Of a stretch of DNA of 64,000 bases, positions 17,468 through 26,346 are shown piece after piece. This stretch comes from Pseudomonas sp. PB120 (GTDB lineage Bacteria; Pseudomonadota; Gammaproteobacteria; Pseudomonadales; Pseudomonadaceae). The notes under the pieces are model-generated. The model searched no databases. It was not told the DNA's origin and worked only from the letters and a program-made list of their open reading frames with translations. A program made the translations under genes and the position numbers. The stretch covers positions 1-64,000 of the forward strand of contig NZ_RWIN01000039.1 of NCBI RefSeq assembly GCF_009761815.1, written 5' to 3'. Numbering within the stretch: the stretch's first letter is position 1; every line of letters starts with the position of its first letter.

Positions 17468-17791
17468 ATGAAGTTTCGTTCAGTATCAATCTCCAACACC
17501 TCCGCACCCTCCAGTGTTACCCCTCCCAAGCGTTTCTCGATGCGCGTGGCCGAATGGTTGCTCGACAGCCCGCGCCTGAGCGAAAACACCAACGTCAAAC
17601 ATTTCGCCGGACGCTTGCTCAAGCAGCCTGCCCGCGAAGGCATCGTGGCCGCGCAAAGCCGTCTCGGCCAACTGATGTGCCGTGAGTGCGGGAATGCCCG
17701 GGATCGTCGCATTGGCCAGGATCTGTTGCGTCAGGCCGCACGCGCAGGGGATCGGCGCGCGCAACAGGAACTGGGCCTGATCGAAGACTGA
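17468..17791 (+). CDS. Sel1-repeat-like protein, 107 aa
   Basis: The small basic protein (MKFRSVSISNTSAPSSVTP...) has a disordered serine/threonine-rich N terminus, then helices AEWLLDSPRLSENTNVKHFAGRLLKQPAREGIVAAQSRLGQLMC and DRRIGQDLLRQAARAGDRRAQQELGLIED. The last part fits a Sel1-like repeat (A-x-x-G-x-x-x-A-Q-x-x-L-G). Such repeats mediate protein contacts. It is followed after 61 bp by rmuC on the same strand and may be co-transcribed. The ribosome binding site is weak, so the exact start is less sure. Confidence 0.75.
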   Translation: MKFRSVSISNTSAPSSVTPPKRFSMRVAEWLLDSPRLSENTNVKHFAGRLLKQPAREGIVAAQSRLGQLMCRECGNARDRRIGQDLLRQAARAGDRRAQQELGLIED

Positions 17792-17852
17792 GCTGTCCAA
17801 GACCTGACGCCTTGGTTAACCTTCCAGCTTTATCTCTTCGACAGGAATCGTT

Positions 17853-19331
17853 ATGGCTATGGATTTGACCAGTCTGTTGCTCGGTCTGGCGGGCGCCGCC
17901 GTGCCCTTGCTGGTACTGGCCTGGCAAATCCAGCGGCGGGCGAGCGCCACGCAGTCGGCATCAGCGCTGCTGGAGGAACGTCTGGCCATGGCCCTGTTGG
18001 CACAGGACGGCTTGAACGCCCAGCTTGAAGCCAGTCGCGACGAAATTGCGGATCTGGGGCAGGCCAACACCGCCAAACAAGCCGATCTGGCAGCCCTGCG
18101 CCGCGAAGTCGAACTGCTGCAGATCGAACGCGACGATGCTCGCGATGCCTCCCACGCCTGGAATCTGGAACGCGCCGGCAAGGACGCTGAACTACGTCGT
18201 CTGGACGCCCAGGCCGCCTCGCTCAATGCCGAGTTGCGCGAGCAACAGGAAAGCCACCAGCAGCGCCTCAGCGACCTGCAGGGTTCACGCGACGAGCTGC
18301 GCGCGCAGTTTGCCGAGTTGGCGGGGAAGATCTTTGATGAACGCGAGCAGCGCTTTGCCGAAACCAGTCAGCAGCGTCTGGGGCAATTGCTCGATCCGCT
18401 GAAAGAACGTATCCAGTCTTTCGAAAAACGCGTCGAGGAAAGTTACCAGGCGGAAGCCCGCGAGCGCTTCTCGCTGGCCAAGGAACTGGAGCGCCTGCAA
18501 CAGCTCAACCTGCGCCTGAGCGACGAAGCCACCAACCTGACCCGCGCCTTGAAAGGGCAGAAGACTCAGGGTAACTGGGGCGAGCTGATTCTGGAACGCG
18601 TGCTTGAACACGCCGGGCTGGAGAAGGGCCGCGAGTACCAGACCCAGGTCAATCTGAAGGGGCCTGACGGGGAGCGGTTCCAGCCGGACGTGATCATTTA
18701 CCTGCCGGGCGACAAGCAGGTGGTGGTCGACTCCAAGGTCAGCCTCACGGCTTATCAGCAATATGTAGCGGCAGAAGACGACGCCATCGGCCAGATTGCG
18801 ATCAAGCAGCATGTGCTGTCGCTGCGCAATCACGTCAAAGGCCTGGCCGGCAAGGACTACAAGCGTCTCGATGGCTTGCACAGCCTGGATTTCGTCCTGC
18901 TCTTCGTGCCGATCGAAGCGGCGTTTTCCGCCGCGTTGCAAGCGGAGCCGACCCTGTTTCAGGAGGCATTCGACCGCAACATCGTGATCGTCAGCCCAAC
19001 CACCTTACTGGCGACATTGCGCGTCATCGACAGCCTGTGGAAGCAAGAGCGCCAGAGCCAGAATGCCCGGGAAATCGCCGAACGCGCCGGGTGGCTGTAC
19101 GACAAGTTCGTGTTGTTCATTCAGGATCTGGATGAAGTCGGCAATCGCTTGCAGCAACTGGACAAGGCCTACAGCTCGGCGCGCAACAAGCTGACAGAGG
19201 GCCGTGGCAACCTGGTCAGCCGCAGTGAACAACTGAAGTTGCTCGGCGCGCGTGCAAGCAAAAGCCTGCCGGCCGATTTGCTGGAGCGGGCGATGACCGA
19301 TGTCGACGGATTGGCCGAGTTGCCGGAATAG
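17853..19331 (+). CDS. rmuC: DNA recombination protein RmuC
   Basis: The 492-residue product has an N-terminal hydrophobic anchor (MDLTSLLLGLAGAAVPLLVLAW), a long coiled coil from about residue 25 to 200 with many Q/E/L heptads, and then the RmuC domain (RALKGQKTQGNWGELILERVLEHAGLEKGREYQTQ ... GDKQVVVDSKVSLTAYQQYV), which is predicted to have a PD-(D/E)XK nuclease-like fold (VVVDSKVS). RmuC limits recombination at short inverted repeats, which is notable in a genome full of REP palindromes. The length is typical. GACAGGAAT precedes the ATG. Confidence 0.94.
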   Translation: MAMDLTSLLLGLAGAAVPLLVLAWQIQRRASATQSASALLEERLAMALLAQDGLNAQLEASRDEIADLGQANTAKQADLAALRREVELLQIERDDARDASHAWNLERAGKDAELRRLDAQAASLNAELREQQESHQQRLSDLQGSRDELRAQFAELAGKIFDEREQRFAETSQQRLGQLLDPLKERIQSFEKRVEESYQAEARERFSLAKELERLQQLNLRLSDEATNLTRALKGQKTQGNWGELILERVLEHAGLEKGREYQTQVNLKGPDGERFQPDVIIYLPGDKQVVVDSKVSLTAYQQYVAAEDDAIGQIAIKQHVLSLRNHVKGLAGKDYKRLDGLHSLDFVLLFVPIEAAFSAALQAEPTLFQEAFDRNIVIVSPTTLLATLRVIDSLWKQERQSQNAREIAERAGWLYDKFVLFIQDLDEVGNRLQQLDKAYSSARNKLTEGRGNLVSRSEQLKLLGARASKSLPADLLERAMTDVDGLAELPE

Positions 19332-19370
19332 TTAAAATCCCGCGTTCTATCCAGCAGAACTCGGTCCAGG

Positions 19371-19394
19371 GTGGGAGCGAGCCTGCTCGCGATA
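19371..19394. repeat. REP palindrome
   Basis: A single REP copy (GTGGGAGCGAGCCTGCTCGC) sits between the convergent ends of rmuC and the sensor kinase gene, 40 bp after the rmuC stop. Confidence 0.88.
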
Positions 19395-19422
19395 GCGTCA
19401 GCCGCACCCCCACAAAACCCCG

Positions 19423-22400
19423 CTACAACGGCAAGTGCCGACTCAACAGCGCCCGCAACGCCGCCGGCTTCACCGGTTTCGCCAGATAATCCAGCCCCGC
19501 TGCATGCACCTGCGCCACCATCTCTGGCCGCCCGTCAGCACTGATCACCACCCCCGGCACCGGCTCGCCCAACTGCGTGCGCAACCAGGCCATCAACTCG
19601 GTGCCCGTCTCGCCATGGTCAAGGTGATAGTCCACCAGTGCCAATTGCGGACGCACCCCGTCACTGAGCAGCGCGGAACACTCATCGCGATTACGCGCAG
19701 TCCAGACCTGGCAACCCCAGCGAGTCAGCAAGCTGTTCATCCCGATCAGAATGCTGTCTTCGTTATCGATGCACAGGACCTGCGCGCCGCTGGGCAATTT
19801 GCCGTTGAGGGGGGCGAGCGCGGCTGGCAACGCAGCTTGCGCCGGAGCCAGCGGCACACTGACGCTGAACACGCTGCCGCGTCCCGGCCATGAACGAACC
19901 TGCAAGCTGTGCCCGAGCACGCGACACAGGCCATCGGCAATCGCCAGGCCCAGGCCCAGCCCTTTTTCGGCGCGGGTCTGATGACTGTCGAGCCGTTTGA
20001 ACTCTTCGAAAATCACCTGCTGTTTATCAATCGGAATGCCCGGCCCTCGGTCCCAGACCTCCAGGCACAGCTCGCCGTTGCGCCGCCGGACGCCCAGCAA
20101 GACCGGCCCGCTGGCGTAACGGAACGCATTGGTCAGGAAGTTCTGCAGAATGCGGCGCAACAGTTTGATGTCGCTGTTGACCCGCAACGTGCTGCCCCGT
20201 ACGCGAAACTTCAGCCCCTGATCCCGGGCCAGTGCCTTGAACTCGGCGCCCAGTGTGTCGAACAACTCGTTGAGCACGAACGGTTTGGCATCAGGGGTGA
20301 TCTTGCCGTTTTCCAGGCGAGAAATGTCCAGCAGGTCGCTGATCAGGTCCTCGGCCGAGCGCAGCGAAGAGTCCAGGTGATGCACCAGTTTCTGCGCTTC
20401 GCTGGACAAGCCATCGTCTTGGTGGGAGAGGGCGGCGGAGAACAGGCGCGCCGCGTTCAGTGGCTGCATCAAATCGTGGCTGACCGCGGCCAGGAAGCGG
20501 GTTTTCGACTGGTTCGCCGACTCGGCGGTGCCCTTGGCTTCGGTCAGGGCCACGTTGAGTTGCGACAGTTCATGAGTTCGTTCCGTAACGCGCTGCTCCA
20601 GACCTTCGTTGGCCTCGGTGAGTGCCTGCTCGGCTTCGCGGAACGCGGTAATGTCGGTGAAACTCATGACGAACCCGCCGCCCGGCATCGGGTTGCCGAT
20701 CAGTTCGATCACCCGACCATTGGGGAACAGGCGCTCGGAAGTGTGGGCCCGACCCTGGCGCATCCAGTGCAGGCGGCGGGCGACGTGCACTTCGGCTTCA
20801 CCGGGGCCGCACAACCCACGCTCGGCGTTGTAGCGAATGATGTCGGCAATCGGGCGCCCGACGCTGATTAAGCCGTCCGGGTAATTGAACAGCTCCAGAT
20901 AACGGCGGTTCCAGGCCACCAGCTTCAACGACTGGTCGACCACGCTGATGCCCTGGGTGATGTTCTCGATCGCGCCTTGCAGCAGTGCGCGGTTGAATTG
21001 CAGGACTTCCGAAGCTTCGTCGGCGATCCGGACGACATCCTCCAGTTGCATCTCCCGACCTTCGATGGCGGCTTTTACCACGGCGCGGGTTGAAGAAGCG
21101 CCCAGTACACCGGCCAGCAAACGTTCGGTGTGGGCGATCCATTCACTGTCGGCATTCTGGTTCGGGTTGAAGCCTTTGCCCTGGCGATAGGCGAAGCGGA
21201 TGAAGCTCTGACGGGCGCGTTCTTCGCCGACGAAGCGGGCGGCCAGTTGCAGCAGATCGTCGATTTGAACCGACAGCATCGAGCGGGCGCTCGGGCGGGC
21301 GCTGATTTCCTGGCCGATGAAACGGCCGGCCTGCCAGTGTTCCGACACCCGCGTGCGGGACAGCACCGAGACCCAGGCGAACAACGTGAAGTTGGCCGCC
21401 AGGGACAACACCACGCCTTGGGTCAGCGGGGTGAGCGGCAGGTTCAGTGGGTTGCTGTGCAGCCACGCGAGCCCCGGGAAACTGCTCAGCGACCAACCCA
21501 GGCTGTGGGCGGCAATCGGCAGGATCAAGGTGTAGAACCACAGGAATGTCCCGGCGGCGAGGCCAGCGAACACGCCGCGGCGGTTGGCCTGCTTCCAGTA
21601 CAGCGCGCCGAGCATGGCCGGGGCCAGTTGGGTCACGGCGGCGAAGGCGATCTGGCCGATGGTTGCCAGGCTCGCGGTCGAGCCCAGCAAGCGATAGCTG
21701 ACATAGGCCAGCAGCAGAATCACCACGATGCTCACGCGACGCACCGAGAGCATCCACTGGCGGAACACTTCGAACGGCCGCTCGGCATTGTTCCGTCGCA
21801 GCAACCACGGCAACAACATGTCGTTGGAGACCATGGTCGACAGTGCCACGCTCGCCACGATCACCATGCCGGTCGCCGCCGACGCACCGCCGATAAAGGC
21901 CAGCAGCGCCAGGGCTGGATGAGCCTGAGCCAACGGCAAGCTGATGACGAAAGAGTCGGGCAGCACCGAGCTCGGCAGCATCATCTGACCCGCCAGTGCG
22001 ATCGGTACTACAAACAACGCCGCCAGGGCGAGGTAGGTCGGGAACACCCACTTGGCCAGGCGCAGGTCCTGCGGATCGATGTTCTCGACCACGGTGACAT
22101 GAAACTGTCGCGGCAGGCAGATGATGGCCATCATCGCCACCCCGGTCTGCACCACCATCGACGGCCAATTGATCGTTTCCTTCCAGTACGCTTCCAGACG
22201 CGGGGCAAGCATGGCCTGGTCAAACAGGTCATCGAAACCGTCGTACAGGCCGTAGGTCACAAACGCGCCCACCGCCAGAAAAGCGAACAGCTTGACCAGC
22301 GCCTCGAACGCAATCGCCAAGACCATGCCGCGGTGGTGTTCTGTGGCGTCAAGGTTGCGGGTACCGAAAACGATGGTGAACAGGGCCAGTACCAGGGACA

Positions 22401-22893
22401 CGATCAGCGCCGTGTCCTGGGCGCGAACACCCATGGCATCGGCGCCGGCGCCGATCAGCAGGTTCACTCCGAGTACGATGCCCTTGAGTTGCAGTGCGAT
22501 GTACGGCAGCACGCCGACCAGGCAGATCAGCGCCACCACCACGGCCAGCGACTGCGACTTGCCGTAGCGTGCGGCGATGAAGTCGGCAATGGAGGTGATG
22601 TTCTCCTGCTTGCTGATCATCACCATTTTTTGCAGGACCCACGGCGCGCAGACCAGCAGCAGGATCGGCCCGAGGTAGATCGGCAGGAATGACCAGAGTT
22701 GTTCGGCGGCCTGGCCCACGGCACCGAAGAAGGTCCAGCTGGTGCAGTAGACCGCCAGCGACAGGCTGTACACCCAAGCGCGCACCCGCGGCGGCAACGG
22801 CGCGCTGCGACGATCACCGTAGAAGGCGATGGCGAACATGATGGCCATATAGGCGAGGGCGACGGCGGCGATCAGCCCGCTGGACAACGACAT
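19423..22893 (-). CDS. Hybrid sensor histidine kinase with sodium:solute-symporter domain (SSS-PAS-HisKA-HATPase-REC)
   Basis: The 1156-residue protein has four parts. Residues 1 to about 500 form a polytopic SLC5/sodium:solute symporter-like domain (AYMAIMFAIAFYGDRR, YCTSWTFFGAVGQAAE, ISKQENITSIADFIAARYGKS). A PAS domain follows at roughly 650-760 (VDQSLKLVAWNRRYLELFNYPDG). Then comes the kinase core with H-box FLAAVSHDLMQPLNAAR (His806) and ATP-binding DRGPGIP and GLGLGLAIADGLCR. A C-terminal receiver has phospho-acceptor in LALVDYHLD and the lysine of YLAKPVKPAAL. It resembles CbrA but CbrA lacks the receiver. The ATG at 22893 (GGGAG upstream) is preferred over the upstream TTG. The signal may be a transported nutrient; no partner regulator gene is adjacent. 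Confidence 0.93.
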   Translation of the reverse strand: MSLSSGLIAAVALAYMAIMFAIAFYGDRRSAPLPPRVRAWVYSLSLAVYCTSWTFFGAVGQAAEQLWSFLPIYLGPILLLVCAPWVLQKMVMISKQENITSIADFIAARYGKSQSLAVVVALICLVGVLPYIALQLKGIVLGVNLLIGAGADAMGVRAQDTALIVSLVLALFTIVFGTRNLDATEHHRGMVLAIAFEALVKLFAFLAVGAFVTYGLYDGFDDLFDQAMLAPRLEAYWKETINWPSMVVQTGVAMMAIICLPRQFHVTVVENIDPQDLRLAKWVFPTYLALAALFVVPIALAGQMMLPSSVLPDSFVISLPLAQAHPALALLAFIGGASAATGMVIVASVALSTMVSNDMLLPWLLRRNNAERPFEVFRQWMLSVRRVSIVVILLLAYVSYRLLGSTASLATIGQIAFAAVTQLAPAMLGALYWKQANRRGVFAGLAAGTFLWFYTLILPIAAHSLGWSLSSFPGLAWLHSNPLNLPLTPLTQGVVLSLAANFTLFAWVSVLSRTRVSEHWQAGRFIGQEISARPSARSMLSVQIDDLLQLAARFVGEERARQSFIRFAYRQGKGFNPNQNADSEWIAHTERLLAGVLGASSTRAVVKAAIEGREMQLEDVVRIADEASEVLQFNRALLQGAIENITQGISVVDQSLKLVAWNRRYLELFNYPDGLISVGRPIADIIRYNAERGLCGPGEAEVHVARRLHWMRQGRAHTSERLFPNGRVIELIGNPMPGGGFVMSFTDITAFREAEQALTEANEGLEQRVTERTHELSQLNVALTEAKGTAESANQSKTRFLAAVSHDLMQPLNAARLFSAALSHQDDGLSSEAQKLVHHLDSSLRSAEDLISDLLDISRLENGKITPDAKPFVLNELFDTLGAEFKALARDQGLKFRVRGSTLRVNSDIKLLRRILQNFLTNAFRYASGPVLLGVRRRNGELCLEVWDRGPGIPIDKQQVIFEEFKRLDSHQTRAEKGLGLGLAIADGLCRVLGHSLQVRSWPGRGSVFSVSVPLAPAQAALPAALAPLNGKLPSGAQVLCIDNEDSILIGMNSLLTRWGCQVWTARNRDECSALLSDGVRPQLALVDYHLDHGETGTELMAWLRTQLGEPVPGVVISADGRPEMVAQVHAAGLDYLAKPVKPAALRALLSRHLPL

Positions 22894-23042
22894 GGAAACT
22901 CCCGGCAAAAAGACACCCGGGACTGCGCCCGGTGAGACAGTCTCGCACGATGGCCGGGGTTAGTCAGTGTCGACCAAGGTCGTGGCGTGGCGGGGTGTCG
23001 CAGGGTGGCTGGCTTTCAGATCTTCGGTGTTTGAGCGGGCCT

Positions 23043-23137
23043 CATCGCGAGCAGGCTCGCTCCCACATGGGTTCTATGTTGTTCACAAAATATGGGGTCA
23101 AGGAAGATCAACTGTGGGAGCGAGCCTGCTCGCGATG
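23043..23137. repeat. Inverted REP pair
   Basis: Two REP palindromes in opposite orientation (23043-23067 and 23113-23137) with a 45-bp spacer lie between the promoter region of the sensor kinase gene and the 3' end of the minus-strand TetR gene. Confidence 0.9.
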
Positions 23138-23143
23138 GCGCCC

Positions 23144-23683
23144 TCACTGACTCAACGCAATCCCGATCAACCGATGCAACTCCTCAACCTCCAGCGGCGC
23201 CTGTGAAAACAGGATGCGAAACACGCAAGGCGCCGCCACCATGTTGATCAACCGGTCGACATTCGGCTTCGGCTGATCAGGATAGCGATCCAGAATCGTC
23301 TGCAATTGCCCGCCAATCAGCGTCGCGCAAAAGCCTGGCGTCAGGCTCGATTGCACATCGCGCAGCATGTTGCGCCCGGGTTCCGAACTCATTTCGTCCA
23401 GATACTGTTCCGCCCAGGCGCGCACGTCGCCGGACAGGCTGCCGGTATTGGCCGGCTCGGTGTCGGGCTGCATGCGGGCGAGGGCGACATCCGCCAGCAA
23501 CACCGACAGGTCGCCCCAGCGCCGGTAAATGGTCGACGGCGTAACGCCCGCGCGAGCGGCGATCTGCGGCACGGTCACGCTGGCGCGGTCCTGCTCTTCA
23601 AGGAGTGCGCGGACTGCCGAATGGACCGACTCTTGTACCCGGGCGCTGCGACCGCCGGGGCGTAAACCTTCTTTAATAGCCAT
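23144..23683 (-). CDS. TetR/AcrR family transcriptional regulator
   Basis: The 179-residue protein carries an N-terminal TetR helix-turn-helix (SVHSAVRALLEEQDRASVTVPQIAARAGVTPSTIYRRWGDLSVLLADVA, residues 19-67) with the typical AGVTPSTIYRRWG recognition helix, and a C-terminal ligand domain of the TetR_C type (GQLQTILDRYPDQPKPNVDRLINMVAAPCVFRILF). It is divergent from an MFS exporter. The shared 91-bp spacer contains a long inverted repeat, so this is most likely the local repressor of the exporter and of itself. Confidence 0.9.
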   Translation of the reverse strand: MAIKEGLRPGGRSARVQESVHSAVRALLEEQDRASVTVPQIAARAGVTPSTIYRRWGDLSVLLADVALARMQPDTEPANTGSLSGDVRAWAEQYLDEMSSEPGRNMLRDVQSSLTPGFCATLIGGQLQTILDRYPDQPKPNVDRLINMVAAPCVFRILFSQAPLEVEELHRLIGIALSQ

Positions 23684-23729
23684 GCGTCAGACCTTAACAC
23701 AAAGAATTTGCTTTAAGCGCGGGGCAGTA

Positions 23730-23772
23730 GCACACTCTGCAAAAGCAAAAAGTTAGCTTTTGCGGAGTGTGC
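23730..23772. promoter_or_regulatory. Long inverted repeat in the tetR-MFS spacer, covering the MFS ribosome binding site
   Basis: GCACACTCTGCAAAAGC (23730-23746) and GCTTTTGCGGAGTGTGC (23756-23772) are inverted copies with 16 of 17 matches around a 9-bp AT-rich centre. The right arm contains GGAG of the MFS ribosome binding site and ends 2 bp before the ATG. It could be a TetR operator, and in RNA it would form a hairpin that hides the translation start. Confidence 0.8.
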
Positions 23773-23774
23773 CC

Positions 23775-24959
23775 ATGTCCCGTCCAGCGTCTAACCGTTC
23801 CAGCCTGTGGTTTCTGGCGATCACCTTGCTCAGCTTTCTCGCGGCTTCCACCGCGCCGACGCCGTTGTACCACTTGTATCAGGAGCAACTGCAGTTCTCG
23901 GCAGCGACCCTGACCCTGATCTTCGGTGTGTACGCCATCAGCTTGCTGGTGGCGTTGCTGACGGTGGGCTCGCTGTCGGATCACCTGGGGCGCAAACCGG
24001 TGATTTTCAGCGCCGTGGTGCTGAATATCCTGGCGATGTTGCTGTTCATCAACGCTGACAGTGTCGCCTGGTTGATCAGCGCGCGGGTGCTTCAGGGCTT
24101 CGCAACGGGGATGGCCACGGCGGTGCTGAGCGCGGCGCTGCTGGACACCGATCGCCAGCAAGGCCCGCTGGTCAACAGTGTTGCGCCATTACTCGGCATG
24201 GCGCTCGGCGCGATGGGCTGCGGCTTGTTGGCGGAGTTCGCGCCGCTGCCGTTGCAGCTGACCTATTGGGTGCTGTTCGCGCTGTTTTTGATGCAGGCGG
24301 TTTACGTCTGGCGTTTGCCGGAAAGCGTCAGTCCGCAGCCGGGGGCCTGGGCTTCGTTGCGGCCAACGCTGCACGTGCCGAAGCAAGCGCGGTCCACATT
24401 GTGGCGAGTATTGCCGCTGAATACCGCGACCTGGGCTCTCGGCGGCTTTTTTGCTTCGCTCGCTCCTTCGTTGGTGCGCACGGCCACTGGCTCGACGTCG
24501 AACCTGATTGGCGGCTCGGCGGTGGCGGCGTTGACGCTGACCGGTGCATTGATGATCTTCACCCTGCGTAATCGTCCTGCCGCCACGGCACTGTTGTTGG
24601 GCGGCACATTGCTGCCAACGGGCGTCGTGCTGCTTTTGCTGGGCGTGCACGCCGCGAGCCTGCCACTGTTTTTCCTCGGCACACTGATCGCCGGTTGCGG
24701 CTTCGGCTCCGGTTTCATGGGCGCGGTACGCAGTCTGGTACCGCTGGCGTTGCCCCATGAGCGGGCGGGTTTGATGTCGGCATTCTATGTGCTCAGTTAC
24801 CTGGCGTTCTGTCTGCCGGCATTGCTGGCAGGGAATCTGACTCGCACCTTTGGCCTGGTCGCGACGACGGATGGATACGGCGCCGTGCTGATTGTCCTTT
24901 CCGTCGGGGCCTTGCTCGCGCTGCTGCGCCAGCGGTCCGCCCAAGTGTGTAGCGCCTGA
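23775..24959 (+). CDS. Major facilitator superfamily exporter
   Basis: The 394-residue product (MSRPASNRSSLWFLAITLL...) is a 12-segment MFS protein of the arabinose-efflux/drug:H+ antiporter type. TPLYHLYQEQLQFSAATLTLIFGVYAISLLVALLTVGSLSDHLGRKPVI carries the loop motif GSLSDHLGRKPV, and RVLQGFATGMATAVLSAALLD fits the antiporter region. The ATG at 23775 follows GGAG. The divergent TetR gene is the likely regulator; the substrate is unknown. Confidence 0.9.
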   Translation: MSRPASNRSSLWFLAITLLSFLAASTAPTPLYHLYQEQLQFSAATLTLIFGVYAISLLVALLTVGSLSDHLGRKPVIFSAVVLNILAMLLFINADSVAWLISARVLQGFATGMATAVLSAALLDTDRQQGPLVNSVAPLLGMALGAMGCGLLAEFAPLPLQLTYWVLFALFLMQAVYVWRLPESVSPQPGAWASLRPTLHVPKQARSTLWRVLPLNTATWALGGFFASLAPSLVRTATGSTSNLIGGSAVAALTLTGALMIFTLRNRPAATALLLGGTLLPTGVVLLLLGVHAASLPLFFLGTLIAGCGFGSGFMGAVRSLVPLALPHERAGLMSAFYVLSYLAFCLPALLAGNLTRTFGLVATTDGYGAVLIVLSVGALLALLRQRSAQVCSA

Positions 24960-24996
24960 TTCTGGTGTCGAAATCGGAAAGAGGCACCTGAATCTA

Positions 24997-25013
24997 TATC
25001 TGCAAAACAGATA
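24997..25013. promoter_or_regulatory. Palindrome upstream of the TDT permease gene
   Basis: TATCTG-CAAAA-CAGATA is a perfect 6-bp inverted repeat in the AT-rich 137-bp spacer before the permease gene. It could be an operator; the spacer also contains further TA-rich words (TTATATAGATATT). Confidence 0.35.
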
Positions 25014-25096
25014 ACAGTTAGAGATATTACCCGTTATATAGATATTCGATCCGGATCTATCATGGGCTCCACCTCACCAGAGGACAGGAGTTCGCC

Positions 25097-26248
25097 ATGA
25101 CATGCCCTAACATTGCCAGACCTGGCATCAGACCTTTCAGTCATCTACAGCACCCTCGGGAAGTGATCCGCCAATTCACCCCGAACTGGTTTGCCGCAAC
25201 CATGGGCACTGGCGTGCTGGCGCTGGCACTGGCCCAGTTGCCGCTGGCAATTCCCGGTATCCGCGCTGTTGCCGAAGGCCTTTGGCTGTTCAACATCTTC
25301 TTGTTCGTACTGTTTACAGCGGTGTACGCGGCACGCTGGGTGATGTTTTTCGACGAGGCTCGGCGGATTTTCGGCCACTCCACAGTGTCGATGTTCTTCG
25401 GCACTATCCCCATGGGGCTGGCCACGATCATCAATGGCTTTCTGGTATTTGGCCTGCCACGTTGGGGCGACGGAGTGATTTCAGTTGCCGAAATCCTGTG
25501 GTGGCTGGATGTGGCGATGTCGCTGGCCTGCGGCGTGCTGATCCCCTACATGATGTTTACCCGACAGGAACACAGCATCGATCAGATGACCGCCGTCTGG
25601 CTGTTGCCCGTGGTGGCGGCGGAAGTGGCAGCGGCCAGTGGCGGTCTGTTGGCGCCACATTTGGCCGACGCTCATTCGCAACTGGTGGTGATGGTGACCA
25701 GCTACGTGCTGTGGGCATTTTCCCTGCCGGTGGCGTTCAGCATTCTGACGATCCTGTTGCTGCGCATGGCGCTGCACAAACTGCCCCACGAAAATATGGC
25801 CGCGTCGAGTTGGCTGGCGCTCGGCCCGATTGGCACCGGGGCGCTGGGCATGTTGCTGCTGGGCGCCGACGCGCCGGCAATCTTCGCCGTCAACGGCTTG
25901 CATGGCATGGGTGAAATCGCCGCCGGGCTGGGCCTGGTGGCGGGGATCACGCTGTGGGGCTTTGGGCTGTGGTGGATGCTGATCGCGCTGCTGATCACCG
26001 GGCGTTACCTGCGCGCCGGGATTCCTTTCAACCTCGGCTGGTGGGGTTTCACCTTTCCGTTGGGCGTCTATTCTTTGGCGACGTTGAAACTGGCCAGCAC
26101 CTTGAACCTGATGTTCTTCAATGTCTTCGGCTGCGTGTTGGTGGCGCTATTGACGGTGATGTGGCTGATCGTCGCCAAACGCACGGTGCAGGGCGCGTGG
26201 CGGGGCGAGCTGTTTGTGTCGCCGTGCATTGCAGGATTAAAGAAATAA
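25097..26248 (+). CDS. TDT/SLAC1-family permease (TehA-like, sulfite or C4-dicarboxylate exporter)
   Basis: The 383-residue inner membrane protein has about ten hydrophobic segments and the family signature RQFTPNWFAATMGTGVLALALAQLP at residues 25-49 and GTIPMGLATIINGFLVFG near 110. Known members are TehA, the yeast sulfite pump Ssu1, the Mae1 malate permease and the plant SLAC1 anion channel. The second half has WWGFTFPLGVYSLATLKLA, common in the sulfite-exporter branch. ACAGGAG lies upstream of the ATG. It stands alone between the MFS gene and the LplT-PlsC gene. Confidence 0.88.
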   Translation: MTCPNIARPGIRPFSHLQHPREVIRQFTPNWFAATMGTGVLALALAQLPLAIPGIRAVAEGLWLFNIFLFVLFTAVYAARWVMFFDEARRIFGHSTVSMFFGTIPMGLATIINGFLVFGLPRWGDGVISVAEILWWLDVAMSLACGVLIPYMMFTRQEHSIDQMTAVWLLPVVAAEVAAASGGLLAPHLADAHSQLVVMVTSYVLWAFSLPVAFSILTILLLRMALHKLPHENMAASSWLALGPIGTGALGMLLLGADAPAIFAVNGLHGMGEIAAGLGLVAGITLWGFGLWWMLIALLITGRYLRAGIPFNLGWWGFTFPLGVYSLATLKLASTLNLMFFNVFGCVLVALLTVMWLIVAKRTVQGAWRGELFVSPCIAGLKK

Positions 26249-26346
26249 CCTGCCAAGTTTAGGTAATGTGTGGCCTGGATCGACGTACGACACTCCAATA
26301 ACAGTATCCATGCCACGCGCGACCTAACATCAGGGACACACGGAAG

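Noticed and set aside
21130-22692. 520-codon plus-strand frame over the sensor kinase
   Set aside because: The translation is rich in Q/H/R as expected from the reverse complement of a membrane domain; no domain is seen.
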